Of a stretch of DNA of 64,000 nt, positions 1 to 11,921 are shown in pieces. A model generated the notes under the pieces. It was not told where the DNA came from and searched no databases. It was given only the letters and a program-made list of their open reading frames with translations. Every line of letters starts with the position of its first letter. The stretch's first letter is position 1. Source of the stretch: Carallia brachiata (Eukaryota > Streptophyta > Magnoliopsida > Malpighiales > Rhizophoraceae); contig JADCRB010000090.1 of assembly GCA_021464245.1 (NCBI GenBank), forward strand, positions 364,008 through 428,007, given 5' to 3'. A program made the translations under genes and the position numbers.

Positions 1-3000
1 GTTACAACCTAAAAAAAAATCTCTCGAGAAAACTTAGATCTCTATTCTAAAAACTTTGGGTTTCAATCATGGAAAAAAAAAGTGTAGAATTTATGAGGTT
101 GGAGGAGTAGCCATTGAGCCTCCTAAGTTCTAATAGACACAAAAACCAAAACGTATATAAAAGAAAAGTTGAGCATATTAGGATTTTGTAAAAGAGAGGA
201 TTTTATACACAAATTAAACGGAGTGATTTTTTATTCAGTAGAGAGTTTTGGATCCTACAGAATCAGCCCATAGGCAATCTGAACCAATTGTCCGTGGCAT
301 CCAAAAATGGTTAGCCCAAGTTATAGACGTGGAGCCCTGGTGGCTGTCCCTTCAACCAAAAAAGAAAAAAAAAATATCCTTAATCGAGCTGCAGACTAAC
401 TAGTTAAAAATAAGATTGTAATAATCGAATCGATTATAAAATTGGAATACTCAGAAGTTTAAGGTTCAACTATTTTAATTGAGATTGAACTAGTAAAATT
501 AGTATTTAATAGTAAACATATATATAAATATCATTGTATAAAAATATTAATAAGTAAATAAAATATAATATAAAATATAAGTTTTACATATATAAAATTA
601 TATTTGCGAGATTTTTATATTTGTTTATAATTTAAAATATGATAAAATTAAAATTACTTATCCCAAAGAATAAAGATAGGTTGGCAATTAAGGAAAAGTT
701 AATTTGAACATAATTTATTACATGATAAAATTGATTAATATATATATTGATAGAGTTTTAATAATGTGGTTTTTGTTCAAACAATGTTTTGTAAACTTAA
801 CATAATTTTAATAGATATAAATATGTTATTCATAATTAAATACAAAACAAAAATTATTAGCACATACAAATTTTTCATTTTAAGTTATCAAATAAAAGTA
901 AAATAATAAATTACTTTTATATATTTAATAACAAGATTACGTATTTAAAATTGTAATATTATCAATAAACGAAGAAAATTTTGAAAAACAAAAAAAAGGG
1001 AAGATATAAAGTTATGGATTGGTGCTCGGCCCTTGAAGTAATAAAAGAATTGATTGTACATATAAGAGGGGGAAGAGTTGGCTTAGTGGTTCGACATTGA
1101 CTAGGTAAACTTTGTGGCGTAAGTTCGAATTAGAGGAAGACTAGAAAATAACACGTAGTAACCTGCTAACTTACCACATCACTGTTTGGGATTCTGACCA
1201 ATCCGAATAAATTAGGATTTATTTGTTGGTTTTTGATCAATTCTCAAATTATTTAATTTTAAAGAGTAAATTGTATTAAATTAAAAATTAGTTCATGATT
1301 TATCTGATCAAATCGATTAGTCTAATTCAATTTTGATAACGTTGTTAAAAGTATCCCAAATAATTGTCCTTTTGGTTGGCTCGTGTCACTTCCCAGAAGA
1401 TTGAGGGGAATTTTGTTTTTTAATTTTGCCTCATGAAGTTTCATTAACGAGCATTAAAAAGGTACTTGCCCTGTGTAAAATTAGCATGCGAAGAATGCTC
1501 TGGCTAACCCGTGAGCCGGTTTAAGTCCTGTGCGATTCGTATTATATAGTATCATGTTTAGATTAAGTACAAATAATATTAAGGTTGGAGTCGTACCTAT
1601 ATTTTCTCACACATGATCTAGGCCAAATACATTCGTGATGAGTTGGGGCCTAAGTACAACTCGATTTCAGGCACAGCACGAAATCTAAGTACGGCTCAAA
1701 CACTAGCATTCTTAAAAATAAGTTTAAAAATCAGATGAGAAAGAAGTACGCAACAAAATTTGAACCGATTCAAAGGAATAAAAGTGTCAATTTTATCTAA
1801 TAGACTAAGAGTAATAGTTTATATATTTTCTTTATTTGTAAATTTTATTTAATAAAATAAAATATATCATCATTTCATAAATTTTTTTTCTTTATTTTTT
1901 CTTAAAATATAAATTACAAAAGTTAAAGACAATATTTATATGATAAATTTATTTTAATTTCAACAAAAAATTATATATAATATATTGATACTTATACAAA
2001 TAGTATAAATTATTTTATTTATATAAAAATGTTTTTATATTTTTAACAAAATAATGAAATAAAAATGAAAAAATAATTATTACTTATATAATATCACCAT
2101 GAACTAGAGAATATTTTTATTGTATTTTTTAAAAAAATTATTAGAAACAGCCATAAAATAGTCGTGAACAGCCTAAATATGATTAAAAAGAAATATTAAT
2201 TATATAATAGTGCGACTTAATTTAAGTACGATTAACGGCGTAGAACACATCGTAGTTTAGGAATGATTTGAGGCTTATGCCCAACAAAATGAGCGGTTCA
2301 AGTATGACACGGTGAGCGACGCAGGCACAACATGGTAAGCAGTCTAGGTACAGCACGGATAATGGCTCAACCACAGTAACACGAGCCTATAATGCTTGGA
2401 CTTGTAGACTGTGTCAATCTCATTATCCAAATTTTAAAGTATCTTGCGACACGACACAAAAGATAAATGGGTTATATTAAAGTATTACATGAAATAAGTG
2501 GGTTTAAAAAAAATTAATTTCGTACCTGACACCGTACGGCCCATTTGATATATCTTGCTTTGGCTTAAAGCAAAGTATTAATAAAATTGTGAATAGAGTA
2601 GATTAAGTTTTTATCCAGCTACTCTTGATTTACTTAATTTTAGAAATATCTAGGTATTTGATTCAAATTCTAATTTTTTTAGTATATTTTTTCTATGTGT
2701 AGTATTAGACAGTATTTTAGTAATTGGTTTGTAATTTTTGTTAGTATTTTAATATAATTATAATTTCAACATTTTTTGTATTTACTCAATTACTATCTAA
2801 TACACTTTGCAATTTATTTAATTCATTTTCACATTTATTCATATACGTTCACGCAACACAAATACTCATAATTAAGAAAAATGAAAGGAAAAAGGAAAAT
2901 AATTTCTAGAAAAAGAAAATAAAAATAATCATAAATTCTTTGTTTTGTTTTCGTAGAGAGGAACAAAAAGAAAAATATATTTTCAAATTTACCTTTTGTT

Positions 3001-3540
3001 TGTTAAAAAGGAAAAAAAAAATACTCATAATTTAAATATTTTTTTTAAAAAATGAAAAAACTCTCAAATACATTTTTGGCTTTTCAAAAAGAAAAAATAT
3101 CTGTAATTCAAGTCTCTCTCTATCTTTTCATTTAAATAAAATACATTCAAAGATAAACTTTCTAATAAATATAATAGTCCAGCATATCGCGCTGCGAGCC
3201 TAATATTAGTACTCAACCAAAGAGGGATGTACTACTCAACTACAATATTCAAATTAAATAAAGCTACCCAAACGGGTCCGTTGAAAAGGTACTCAGCAAC
3301 AACAACAAAATTAAAGCTTTTATATTTGACATATATAATGCAGACAAATTTAAAAATTTGGACTACCCCGATGTATCTTTCTTTTGGTTCAATTGAACTA
3401 AAATGAAGTGTTAATTATTGAATTCAGACTTCATTTCTTCCTATCCAAATTTATGCTTGGTGTAAAGTGACTACTATGATGTCTTCAACAGATCTCAACT
3501 TGTGGCCAACAAAAAAAATAGATCTCAAACTCAATGTAAT
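1..3540. other. AT-rich intergenic DNA
   Basis: No reading frame of convincing length or composition lies here. The stretch is AT-rich with many A and T homopolymers. The only internal structure I can support is the SINE-like segment near 1.07-1.24 kb, listed separately. Confidence 0.6.
1071..1240 (+). repeat. Candidate tRNA-derived SINE
   Basis: A pol III box A-like string (GTTGGCTTAGTGG, 1077-1089) is followed about 40 bp later by a box B-like string (AAGTTCGAATT, 1121-1131). That spacing is usual for tRNA-derived SINE heads. No acceptor stem, anticodon arm or 3' CCA context forms, so it is not a tRNA gene. The 3' boundary, target-site duplication and A or T tail are not clear, so the end coordinate is a guess. 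Confidence 0.35.
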
Positions 3541-4015
3541 TAAAATTGGATCGCACTGGCCAGTTCAGCCAATTAGACCAGTTATCGGTCTTAAGTCCGG
3601 TACAGTTTAGGCTTAAAAATGGAGGGCAGACCGGACCGATTAAAACCGGTCAAAAATCGGTTAAAATCGGTAAAAATCGGTCAAAAATCGAACCAGTTCA
3701 ATCGGATCAATTTAACTCAAAAAATTTCAAATTATAAGTTAATCCAAAATTTTATCTGAATTATAATTAAAACTCTAATTTTAACTAAAAATTTCAATTT
3801 AGTCCTAAATTAATTAAAACTTTCAATTTACTTTAAAATTAAAAAAATTAATATTTAACCACTTACTATAAATATCATTTTTTCAATTACTTTTTATAAA
3901 TATATATATATCATTAAATATCGGTTCAAATACCGTTTCAACCGGTTGAACCGGTTAAACCTTAACCTACTAATATTTTGTTCGATGACTGGTCCAGTTC
4001 TGAAAACCTTACTCA
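3541..4015. repeat. ACCGGT-rich dispersed repeat
   Basis: The segment is dense in CGGT, ACCGGT and AACCGGTT words, for example at 3635-3690 and 3920-3960. Its ends carry loosely inverted words, ACTGGCCAGTTC near 3556 and the complement of ACTGGACCAGTC near 3990. Such CCGGTT-rich segments recur in plant genomes as non-autonomous DNA-element remnants. Related words appear again near 53.3-53.45 kb. The 63-residue frame inside is a by-product of the repeat. Confidence 0.4.
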
Positions 4016-5480
4016 AAGTTGGTGTTGCAAAAATTATTTGAAACATCTATGCATGGTGAAATAGGATTTAAGGGGATTATTCAATAGATTATTAACTTAT
4101 CTTTGCATCATATTACAAATACGAGTTTTGCTATTAGTAAAATGTTCACTTATTCATTTCCCTGCTGCTGGAGGGAATTAAAACTTTGTTTTTTTTTTTT
4201 TTTTTTTTCTTTTTATATCTATGTCTGTACCGAAAAACAAAAAGTGGGTCGAACTCTTGTAGTCCAATTGTTAGCTCATATTTTGGGCCGAGATGGTCCT
4301 TTTCGATGAATGGGTAAATAGAATCCACAATGTTAATTTTGATATGAGAAGAGAATGATGTGGTAGATTAGATGGTAAATCACACATTTTCTTTAATTGT
4401 AGATATGCATAATTCAAAGACCCTTTGATTGGGGTGATGTCAAAACTGCAGCAAAATATTCATGGAATCTCTTAACCTCGGTTAATCACTAGTTAGAGTT
4501 TCCTTTTACTTAAATCAAAAAAATTGTGCTCTTTACTTTTCTACCAAAAAAAAACAAAAAATTTGCTCTTTGCTTTGAGGTCTCCAACAGGATTAAATGG
4601 CAAGTGTTTCGGTGTCGATTGAGGTCTTATATACACCCTTAAGTGGATAAATTGCTATTGAAATACTTCTAATCCTTGGTCTCTTTATGGACAATAGGCA
4701 ATTCCATTAGATCCCCAAACTCTCTATGAATACAGAAAAAGTAGTTGGCCGAATCAGTACCTCGAGCTGATTACCTTCAATCAGGCAATATAATTGTCCT
4801 CCTATTTTAGGTGGGTCGCATAACCCCCTCTTAAAGGGTCCTAACTGGAGTCGTATTCAAGTAAATATTCTTGTCCTTGTAAATAATAGGCAGCCAGAAG
4901 GCAACTTATAGTTAAGGGGTAAATGTTTATGACCAAAAGACCGGACGGAAACTATCCATCAATCATAATGTTTTAGTTAAAACAGGAAGAAAAAAAAGAA
5001 GGAAGAAGAAGAAGATAAATCTTCTGGTCATGTATTTTAGCCCTCTACTTAATTACGGCTCGTTCTTATAGGCAAACCAGGAGTTTTCCCTCTTCCTTAA
5101 CCCGGATTAGAGCTAAAAAGAAAAGTGATCAATCCATGGAAACTCCACCAAAAGCAAACTGCAGGTTTCTTTAAATTAAGTATGCATTTTATTTATCACG
5201 GCGAAACCTCAGACGAAGAGAGACAGACATGCAAGTTAAACGACTTTTGGGGGGGGGGGGGGGTGGTGGGTAATAAATAAGGACAAACATAGATAGTTTA
5301 GCACATCTGGATCCTTCGCATGTGAGGCCAAATCTGTGTTATCCTCATTTTGCTGCTGGCTTGCTTCCAGTTGCCTAGTAATCAACAATCAGAAAATGTC
5401 TATTAGAAAACATTATTTATTTTAGCAAAGACTTGGAATTCTCTTAGCGACAAGCATAATTTGCTACTAAGTTCTTGGAC
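4016..5480. other. Intergenic DNA without recognised gene
   Basis: Contains a T run near 4190-4208 and a 15-base G run at 5249-5263. The overlapping frames around 4.1-4.3 kb read through the T run and show no domain. Confidence 0.5.
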
Positions 5481-5684
5481 TTATAGGTGTTTCACCTTCT
5501 TCTTAGGCTCCCGGGGCTTCAGCTCGGCCTTGAGAGGGACGGTGGCCGGCTTGGAGGCCGGAGCTTTGGGTGCAGCAGCAGTATTGCTAGGCTTGGGTTG
5601 CTCCTTCTTGACCGGTGCGGCGGCGGCGGCGGCAGGTTGAGTGCCAGCAGGTTTATCAAACCCAATCCGTCTAATTCTCTCTCT
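5481..5684 (-). pseudogene. Ala/Pro/Lys-rich C-terminal protein fragment
   Basis: On the minus strand 67 codons are open from after a TGA at 5685-5687 to a TAA at 5481-5483. The predicted tail is rich in Ala, Pro and Lys, with a six-Ala run followed by PVKKEQPKP and ending near KPREPKKKVKHL. This stretch has much higher GC than its neighbours, which argues for former coding use. No start codon, TATA box or splice site could be tied to it. It may be the last exon of an unrecognised gene or a retro-copied fragment. Function unknown. Confidence 0.3.
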
Positions 5685-5779
5685 TCATCTCTCCTCTCCC
5701 TATCGGCATCTCTCTCTCCTCTCACTGCCTGGTGCCTCGCACCAGTGCCTCTCTCATTCTCCCTCACCAATCTCTTATA

Positions 5780-6136
5780 GTGTGTTTGGATTGAAGGAAA
5801 GATGAGTGAAAGAAAGGAGTGAGAAAAAAATTGTGAGAAAATAAAATTATTTATATAAGTAGAAAAAATTGTAAGAAAGAAATGATGAAAAAGAAAAATA
5901 AATAATAATTTGTGAGAGAAAAATTTGTAAGAAAAATAAGTTATTTAAATAAAGGAGAAAATTATGAGAAAGAAAATGATTTGAAAGAAAAAATGAATAT
6001 TAATTTATGAGAGAAAAAATTGTAAAAAAAATAAATTATTTAGATAAAAAAATTATCAAAAAAAATTAATAAAATAATAAAATAATAATTATATATATTT
6101 TTTCTCTAACTTTCTCTAGTAATCTAAACAAGCCAC
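5780..6136. mobile_element. MITE-like element with TA flanks
   Basis: The left end GTGTGTTTGGATT and the complement of the right end, GTGGCTTGTTTAGATT, form an imperfect terminal inverted repeat. Both ends abut the dinucleotide TA (5778-5779 and 6137-6138), consistent with a TA target duplication. The interior is AT-rich and built of about three tandem units of roughly 95 bp, starting near 5821, 5914 and 6009. There is no transposase frame. The superfamily is unassigned. Confidence 0.5.
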
Positions 6137-6138
6137 TA

Positions 6139-7820
6139 AGATGATCAATTTAGCAAATGGAAATGTTATATGGACATATATTTTGCAGCTTAATACTGTC
6201 CAAATTTATATTTTGTGTAACAAAAAAATATATTTTATGTAACTATAATAATAAAAAGTAATATAAATAAATATTATTATTTCTTTTTAATTTATAATTT
6301 TTAATTATAATTATACAAAATATATTTATTGTCGCACAAATCATATGATATTTAGATATTATTTGGCCAAATGCACCGCAAAGGGAAATGCCAAAAATGG
6401 CCGTTGGCCAATTACAAGGGCCATTATGGCCCTGTCGGACAGCAAGTTACAAAGTTGGACTTTTGCTCCGGTTTCTTTTTAGTTTTTCTTTTTTCTACCG
6501 ACAGTGTATGTAAAGGCTGGATCCATTGATAATAAATTAAAAGTACTTTATAAAATGTTTACCTTTTTTTTAAAAAAAATAATTTATTATAAGTATATCG
6601 ATTATTAAATTTATGAGTTGAAATCGAAATAACTTTATTTGAATATATCATTCAATTATTTTCGTAGAGGCAGACCATCCACTTGAATACTGTTAGGTCT
6701 GAACGGACATTTCTCATACTTGACTGCAGTATTAACGAATCTGATACTAATACTGTGTATTCAGCATAAATTCTTGCCTTTTGCAAGGGACAGACATCAA
6801 TGCTGAAACTCAAACTTTAAATAATATAAAAGAATACGAGTTGAGTAATTATCAGATTACTAACTTAGGTTGTTATTATGATTATGTATGCAAATAAATA
6901 TATAAAAATTATATACGCCGGATCAAAGCTGATCCCAAGCAGTCGTAAGTGGGCTAATCTAATCATACAGAGGATGGGTGCTGAATTGGGTTCGTAACCT
7001 ATAAGTCAAGGCAAAGTTAAGAAGTGTAGAGGAATGATTTAATGTTAACACTTTAATATTTAAATTAACAAAAAATAATGAATTTAATGAGAATGAGGTC
7101 ATTACTTTAGAAATAGTATTGTTAAAGTATTTACAAAAAATTTAGTGGACTCCCATTGGCTGGGAAGATGCAGTTAGGGAAGGATGCTGAGTAAGATTTT
7201 TAGGCTTGGGTCCAAAAATTTTGGACCGCTATTTAGCCTTATCAACGCGTGTACATATTTAAATTTGCACAAAAGATGGCAACAACACCAAATTAAACTT
7301 ATTTAATTTTGATATATAAACACCCAATGAAAAGCTTTTTTTAGGTATCATATATATTTTTGCAAGTTTTTTTTTTTAAGTGAAAACATATATTTTTGCA
7401 AGTTTGATTGCAAAGAGTTTCCTGTTGGATCCTACTGGAGTAATTAAACTGAAACCTTTAATTTCTTCCCTATGACCTCCGGTTAGACTTTGCAGGTAAA
7501 ATTGCTTGCTACTTATAGGCCTGACGGCTTCTGCCTAATCACTTTCCTTAGCCCCAAGGGGTAACGAAGAATTTAGACTTGGAAACAATTATGGTTAAAT
7601 TTTTATTTTTCTGTGTTTATTATTTTTCTTTATTTTTTTAGTATAATTAATTCATAATTTTATAATATATAAATTTATTTTATCATTTTAATATTTTGAG
7701 TAGACTGCATTTATTATGTTACGTTAAATCAAGAATAAAATATACTAAAAGCCAAAAAAAGAATAAAATATACTAAAAAAATAATAAATTAAATTAAAAA
7801 ATTCCCTATCTTTCTAAACT
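6139..7820. other. Intergenic DNA, nothing recognised
   Basis: AT-rich sequence with no supported frame. Similarity to copy B begins abruptly at about 7822, so the left edge of the duplicated block falls at the end of this interval. Confidence 0.5.
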
Positions 7821-8150
7821 TTGCGAGATTATTTACAAGCATGATCAAATTTTTGTGGTGTTAGAAGGATCTGAGCACATTTTCTTCAAACCCATTTAAT
7901 ACTTGATAGCTCATTACTGATTATTATTTTACTGTTTAAAAGAAAAGACTCTCTCTTTAGTTGCAGGAATCTTCCTGCAGGAGTGTGTGGCTCATTGCAA
8001 TACCCTGCGCAGTGGGGTGAAGAAAACTGAAGTCAAGTCTTGCTTTCCTGTCCACATATTTTGAGATGAAGTCGTCCCTGTCAATTAGCTATCTCACCTG
8101 CACTGGACTGTCAAAAAATAAAAGAATACAAAGACCGACACCTCTTACCC

Positions 8151-8160
8151 TATAAAAATA
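8151..8160 (+). promoter_or_regulatory. TATA box of peptide gene A
   Basis: TATAAAAATA lies 76 bp upstream of the chosen start codon and is conserved at the same spacing in copy B (31000-31009). Confidence 0.7.
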
Positions 8161-8226
8161 AGACATACAGAATGCAGTGTACCAATTCATGTGATACACT
8201 CCACACCAACCATGCGCGTTGAGAAA

Positions 8227-8650
8227 ATGGGAAACAAGAGTTCTGTTTCAATTGCTAAATGCTGTTGGTCTCTCTTCATCTGGTTCATCCTCATATCATC
8301 GTCAACGTGCCTCGCTTCTTCAAGAAAATTGGCTCATACAATCGCCAGACATAACCTAGGTAACGTATTTGTGGTGGGGGGCTGGGGGTGTTGACATGTA
8401 CAATAAAAAATAGTGTTTACTAAGTATAGAGAACCTCTGCCTTCCCTGTGAGCATAAAGCCTACCACTGCTGTAAATAGAGCTGGTCAAAATTGTCATTT
8501 GATTGTGATAGTCATGTATGAATTGTATGATGGGTATTGATCATTGTTACAGATGATTATCGACGTGGAGATGAGCAAGGAAATATTCATATTGATGGAT
8601 ATGTAGGCGGAAGCCATTCCGGTCATGGAGGGAGTGGTGGTTCCCCATGA
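8227..8650 (+). CDS. Small secreted peptide precursor, copy A (two exons)
   Basis: Exon 1 is 8227-8359 and exon 2 is 8553-8650, with a 193-bp GT-AG intron in phase 1, giving a 76-residue product. An N-terminal signal peptide (hydrophobic core about residues 13-28, likely cleavage near CLA-SS) is followed by a basic stretch, the second-exon start DDYRRGDEQGN and a Gly/Ser/His-rich tail (GSHSGHGGSGG). There is an in-frame ATG at 8212. I chose 8227 because copy B and gene C both start with an equivalent MG. The layout resembles plant secreted signalling-peptide precursors, but no CLE, IDA, CEP, RGF, PSK or PSY motif is present, so the family is unassigned. A TATA box lies 76 bp upstream. Confidence 0.75.
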
Positions 8651-9308
8651 TCTAAACTTTAAGGTTTGAAGGTTCTAAGGACTACAAGAGCTCCAAATAT
8701 GTAAAATCAACTATTGATAATTTCAAGCTGAATATTTTTATACGAGAAATTGCGGCAAAATTGATAGATGGAAAAGCTATTATCCACACCTGGGAATAAA
8801 AAAAAAACAAATATGTTATAATTAGGAAGCTGATTATTGCCTAGCTCCCTGCATCATAGGATTTATATTTGAAACACTAGACTCTCATAATCACTGCCTG
8901 ATGAATTACGATTACAATTTTCTGCTTAATTTCAAAACTTTTATGCTTGTTCATTCCACTAGTAAAATTCATATGGTATTAAAATTCATAAAATTCATCC
9001 GCTATCTAAAAAAGTTTTAAAATTCATATGGTTCCTTAGGAAATGAGAACAAGAAAAAATTAATATGGGAAGAAAAAGTAAGATTTTACCCAATATAAGC
9101 TGCTCATCACTAGGCATTGTGATCCTCCTCTTATTCCAATAGGCCTCACAATAGCAACAACATTGATTATATCTACCTGAGAGTATAGTTTTCTATTTTA
9201 TCTTGTTAATTAATATGTGCGATGTTTTTTAAGAATGCCATTTCTTTAGAATATGGGTGAGTTTGATTTTTTTTTCTTCTGGTAAAAAGTTTTAAATGGT
9301 TGTTGCAG

Positions 9309-9385
9309 TTGATGATTCAAGCGAAGATAACATTTGTGCGAACTTATATATGAGGCCCTATGGCAATATTGTAATAGGAAGCTAA
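9309..9385 (+). other. Candidate alternative terminal exon of peptide gene A
   Basis: After a pyrimidine-containing stretch ending TTGCAG, 25 codons are open in the same phase as exon 2 and end in TAA (9383-9385). If joined to exon 1 it would replace the Gly/Ser tail with a tail that starts VDDSSEDN and ends GNIVIGS. It resembles exon 2: both start with DD and contain QGNI- or YGNI-like words. That suggests an old exon duplication, or a leftover exon of another tandem copy. The same exon with a good acceptor is kept in copy B at 32248-32324. An AATAAA lies at 9513-9518. Expression is unproven. Confidence 0.5.
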
Positions 9386-10160
9386 TAGAAGTATGTTGGT
9401 GCTTTAATATCAAGAGTATTAAAGAGCTTAGATGCATCATCATTGTATATCAGGACCACATCTATATACTGTCCCCTTCAATGTGTCACATATCATGTGA
9501 AATATTGTCTATAATAAACAATAAAATGACAGACTAAATAATGTTTTGTCTGTTACCATTTGTCGCAACAAAAACTCCTGCAGTAATTAGAGCAAGCACT
9601 CATTATATGGGAAATGAAGTAAAGCCAAGATCTTGAATTTAATTTGATAAAGCTAATCATACTTTGGCATTAGTTGTGTTGTTAAGTTTTTCGATCCATG
9701 CGCTTATACATTAAACTTTTTATAATAAACAAGAACAAAATCTGGTGAAGCATAACGTTATTGTATTGAGATTCAGCTTGTCGTCGAGTAGATGAGATGA
9801 TGGTTTCTTGAATATTGGTGTTGGGAGCTGTACAAAATTGTTTTAATGACAACGAATTAATTTAAATGGAAGCTTTTTCTAAATTAACAATCAATTAGGG
9901 GAATACAACCCATCGGCGGAATATTAGAAAAATAGGTCGGTGTACAAAATCTTGCTCGGGTGAATTCCTTTTATTCATAAATTAAGAAATTTTAGGCAAG
10001 CAAGATAAGATAAATGTTTGGTATCCCCCTGGTACGTGTATCTGACATGCAAAATATCTATAATATTTTGGAATTTTCTTGAACCTGCATTATTGCTATT
10101 TCTACAGTTAGCACAAAAAAAAGTAAGAAATCTGAATTTTATAAGTGAAGGACTTCTTTT
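9386..10160. other. Non-coding downstream DNA of copy A
   Basis: Similar to copy B up to the exact Tat-1 insertion point. No supported reading frame. Confidence 0.5.
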
Positions 10161-11018
10161 TATAATGGGCGTAAATCTCGAGTCTGCAACAGTTAGATTC
10201 GAAAATATATAAACAAATTACAATAAAATATTGTAAAATAAAAAAAAAATTATGTGGGGTCGATTTTCGTACGGATTTTTCGATTAATGCTCATATGTGA
10301 TTTAGTCAAGGGCCGTGAAGGCTTGATTTTGACCGAAAGATGTATAATTTCCACAACGTGATCTTAAACTATAAGAAATAGATTCCACTGAGGGCCGATT
10401 GTTGATCTGAGGTGGACTAGTTGAACTCCGGTGAGGGTCTTGGGAAGGCTTGATCCCACTCGAATTGATTAGATTCCGGTGAGAGCCGTATGAGACTTGA
10501 TCTCACTCGGACTAGATAGATTCCGATGAGAGCCGTAGGAGGTTTGATCCCACTCGGATATTTAAGATTTTAATATCTTAGATTTTTGATCTAGCGGATC
10601 CAACTCAGTTGCAGTTAGAGAGTGTACACCCAAAATATTTAGAGAGAGAGAAAGAAAGAATGCAAAACTTTAGAAGAGAGGATTTTGCTTTGCATGGGAT
10701 GTATTGAAAGGTTTTGAGGGGATGCCTATTTATAGGGATTTGGGGAATGATGGAGTCCAAAAATTGTATGACTTGGATCATACATGGTAATGACCTTCTT
10801 TGGTGGTTGAATTTTGACATTTTGCAATCAAATGAAAATTAAAATTTTCATATGATTCATCATGAGTAGGATCCTATATGGTAAGGACCTGCTTTGGTGG
10901 TTGAATTTTGACATTTTGTAATCAAATAGAAATCATCATTTTCATATGCATGCACTTGTTGCTTTCATATTGGGAATGCATTGAATTTTTTTTTTTGTGA
11001 TTTTTTTTTGTGTTTATA
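10161..11018 (-). repeat. Tat-1 3' LTR
   Basis: Matches 18272-19130 end to end. Its outer end reads TATAATGGGCG where the other LTR has TGTAACGAGCG, and its inner end TGTTTATA corresponds to TGTTTACA. Confidence 0.9.
10381..10560 (-). repeat. Tandem 43-48 bp units inside the Tat-1 LTR
   Basis: About four units containing the words TTCCGGTGAGAG, GCCGTA and TTGATCCCACTCG start near 10383, 10426, 10474 and 10521. The other LTR carries the same array at about 18494-18670. Tat-2 and Tat-3 LTRs have only one or two such units. Confidence 0.75.
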
Positions 11019-11032
11019 AATGCCCCAACTTC
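11019..11032 (-). other. Tat-1 polypurine tract
   Basis: On the minus strand GAAGTTGGGGCATT abuts the 3' LTR, the expected position of the plus-strand primer. Tat-2 and Tat-3 have the equivalent GAAGTGGGGGCATT. Confidence 0.75.
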
Positions 11033-11403
11033 AAGACTTGGTGAGGAAGAAAAAAAAAAACCCTGAGGACGTGATCCGCACTGAATCTTGAAGTCTAGGT
11101 TGAATCTTGGAATGTTTGGATGAACATTGAATGTTGAAGTTTTCTAACTTCGATTAACCCAATTATTGTTAGATCGCAATAGGAAATCGATGCGATCTTA
11201 AGGAAGTCAGCAGTCCAACCAATATAGAAATTGACAATTTGGCTCCAAGTGACGTGGAGCTTCCATAACTCGTAAAGGCTAGCAAAGGTTTTTTGAAGTT
11301 CCAAAACTCTGGTTAGAATGTTGCAGTAGGCAAAGAACTTGAACCTCCCCATGAGGAAGACCCAGCACTACGGAACTTCAAGACCTGCACATAGAGAGAC
11401 GGA

Positions 11404-11691
11404 CTATGGTGATGATTCTCGAATCTGCTTCGACGTAAGGAGAGTAGTTAGAACTTTCCTATACGTCGCCGCATCTAAAGGAAGATGAGGATGATTGCAG
11501 CTTCTCGTCTCTCTGTGGTAGATGTGAACTAAGGAGAGTGGTTGGAACCCCATAACACCAATGGTGTTAGAGCTTGAGATTCGAGGGGCTTTAGGAGTCC
11601 CTCGAAGATGACTACTCCTTCTTTTCTTAGCTCGTGCACCTCTAACTTCTTGATCAAAGAACTTCCTGATACAAGTGTAGAGATTAGTCAT
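11404..11691 (-). CDS. Conserved small ORF between WOX and 3' LTR (Tat-1)
   Basis: A 95-codon frame starts at an ATG (11691) and continues with TCIRKFFDQEVRGARAKKRR. The same start region, TCLRKFFDQEVGGARAKKRR, is kept in Tat-2 (ATG 37129) and Tat-3, with a T/A-rich TATATATA motif about 70 bp upstream of each start. The product is basic and has no domain I recognise. Beyond about residue 30 the three copies diverge by indels. It may be a second captured host fragment or a short element protein. Confidence in function is nil; confidence that the 5' part is conserved is moderate. Confidence 0.4.
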   Translation of the reverse strand: MTNLYTCIRKFFDQEVRGARAKKRRSSHLRGTPKAPRISSSNTIGVMGFQPLSLVHIYHRETRSCNHPHLPLDAATYRKVLTTLLTSKQIRESSP

Positions 11692-11921
11692 TTTCTTTTT
11701 GAGAAAAAGAAAAATTAAGGGGTGAGTGTTATGACTTCGGCATACAGGATATCTATATATATACCAAAGATTTTTTTTTTTTGAAAAGTCAAAAGAATGT
11801 ACGCAGAATCTAGTAGGGTTTTTCACGTTCCTTTCCCGCATAAGAGACAAAAGAGGTAGCGACTGACGCGCGTCACGAAAGTCGTTACCGTGTGCTGCTA
11901 AAGTCGTTGCACCTTATCTTG

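Noticed and set aside
1071..1135. tRNA gene
   Set aside because: Box-like words are present but no cloverleaf or anticodon stem forms.
5249..5263. G runs at 5249-5263 and 19982-19993 as quadruplex elements
   Set aside because: They are single homopolymers with no repeated G-tract pattern.
8191..8226. Upstream in-frame starts for gene A (8191 and 8212)
   Set aside because: Gene B has a related upstream frame but gene C does not, and 8227 gives the MG start common to all three and a standard signal peptide.
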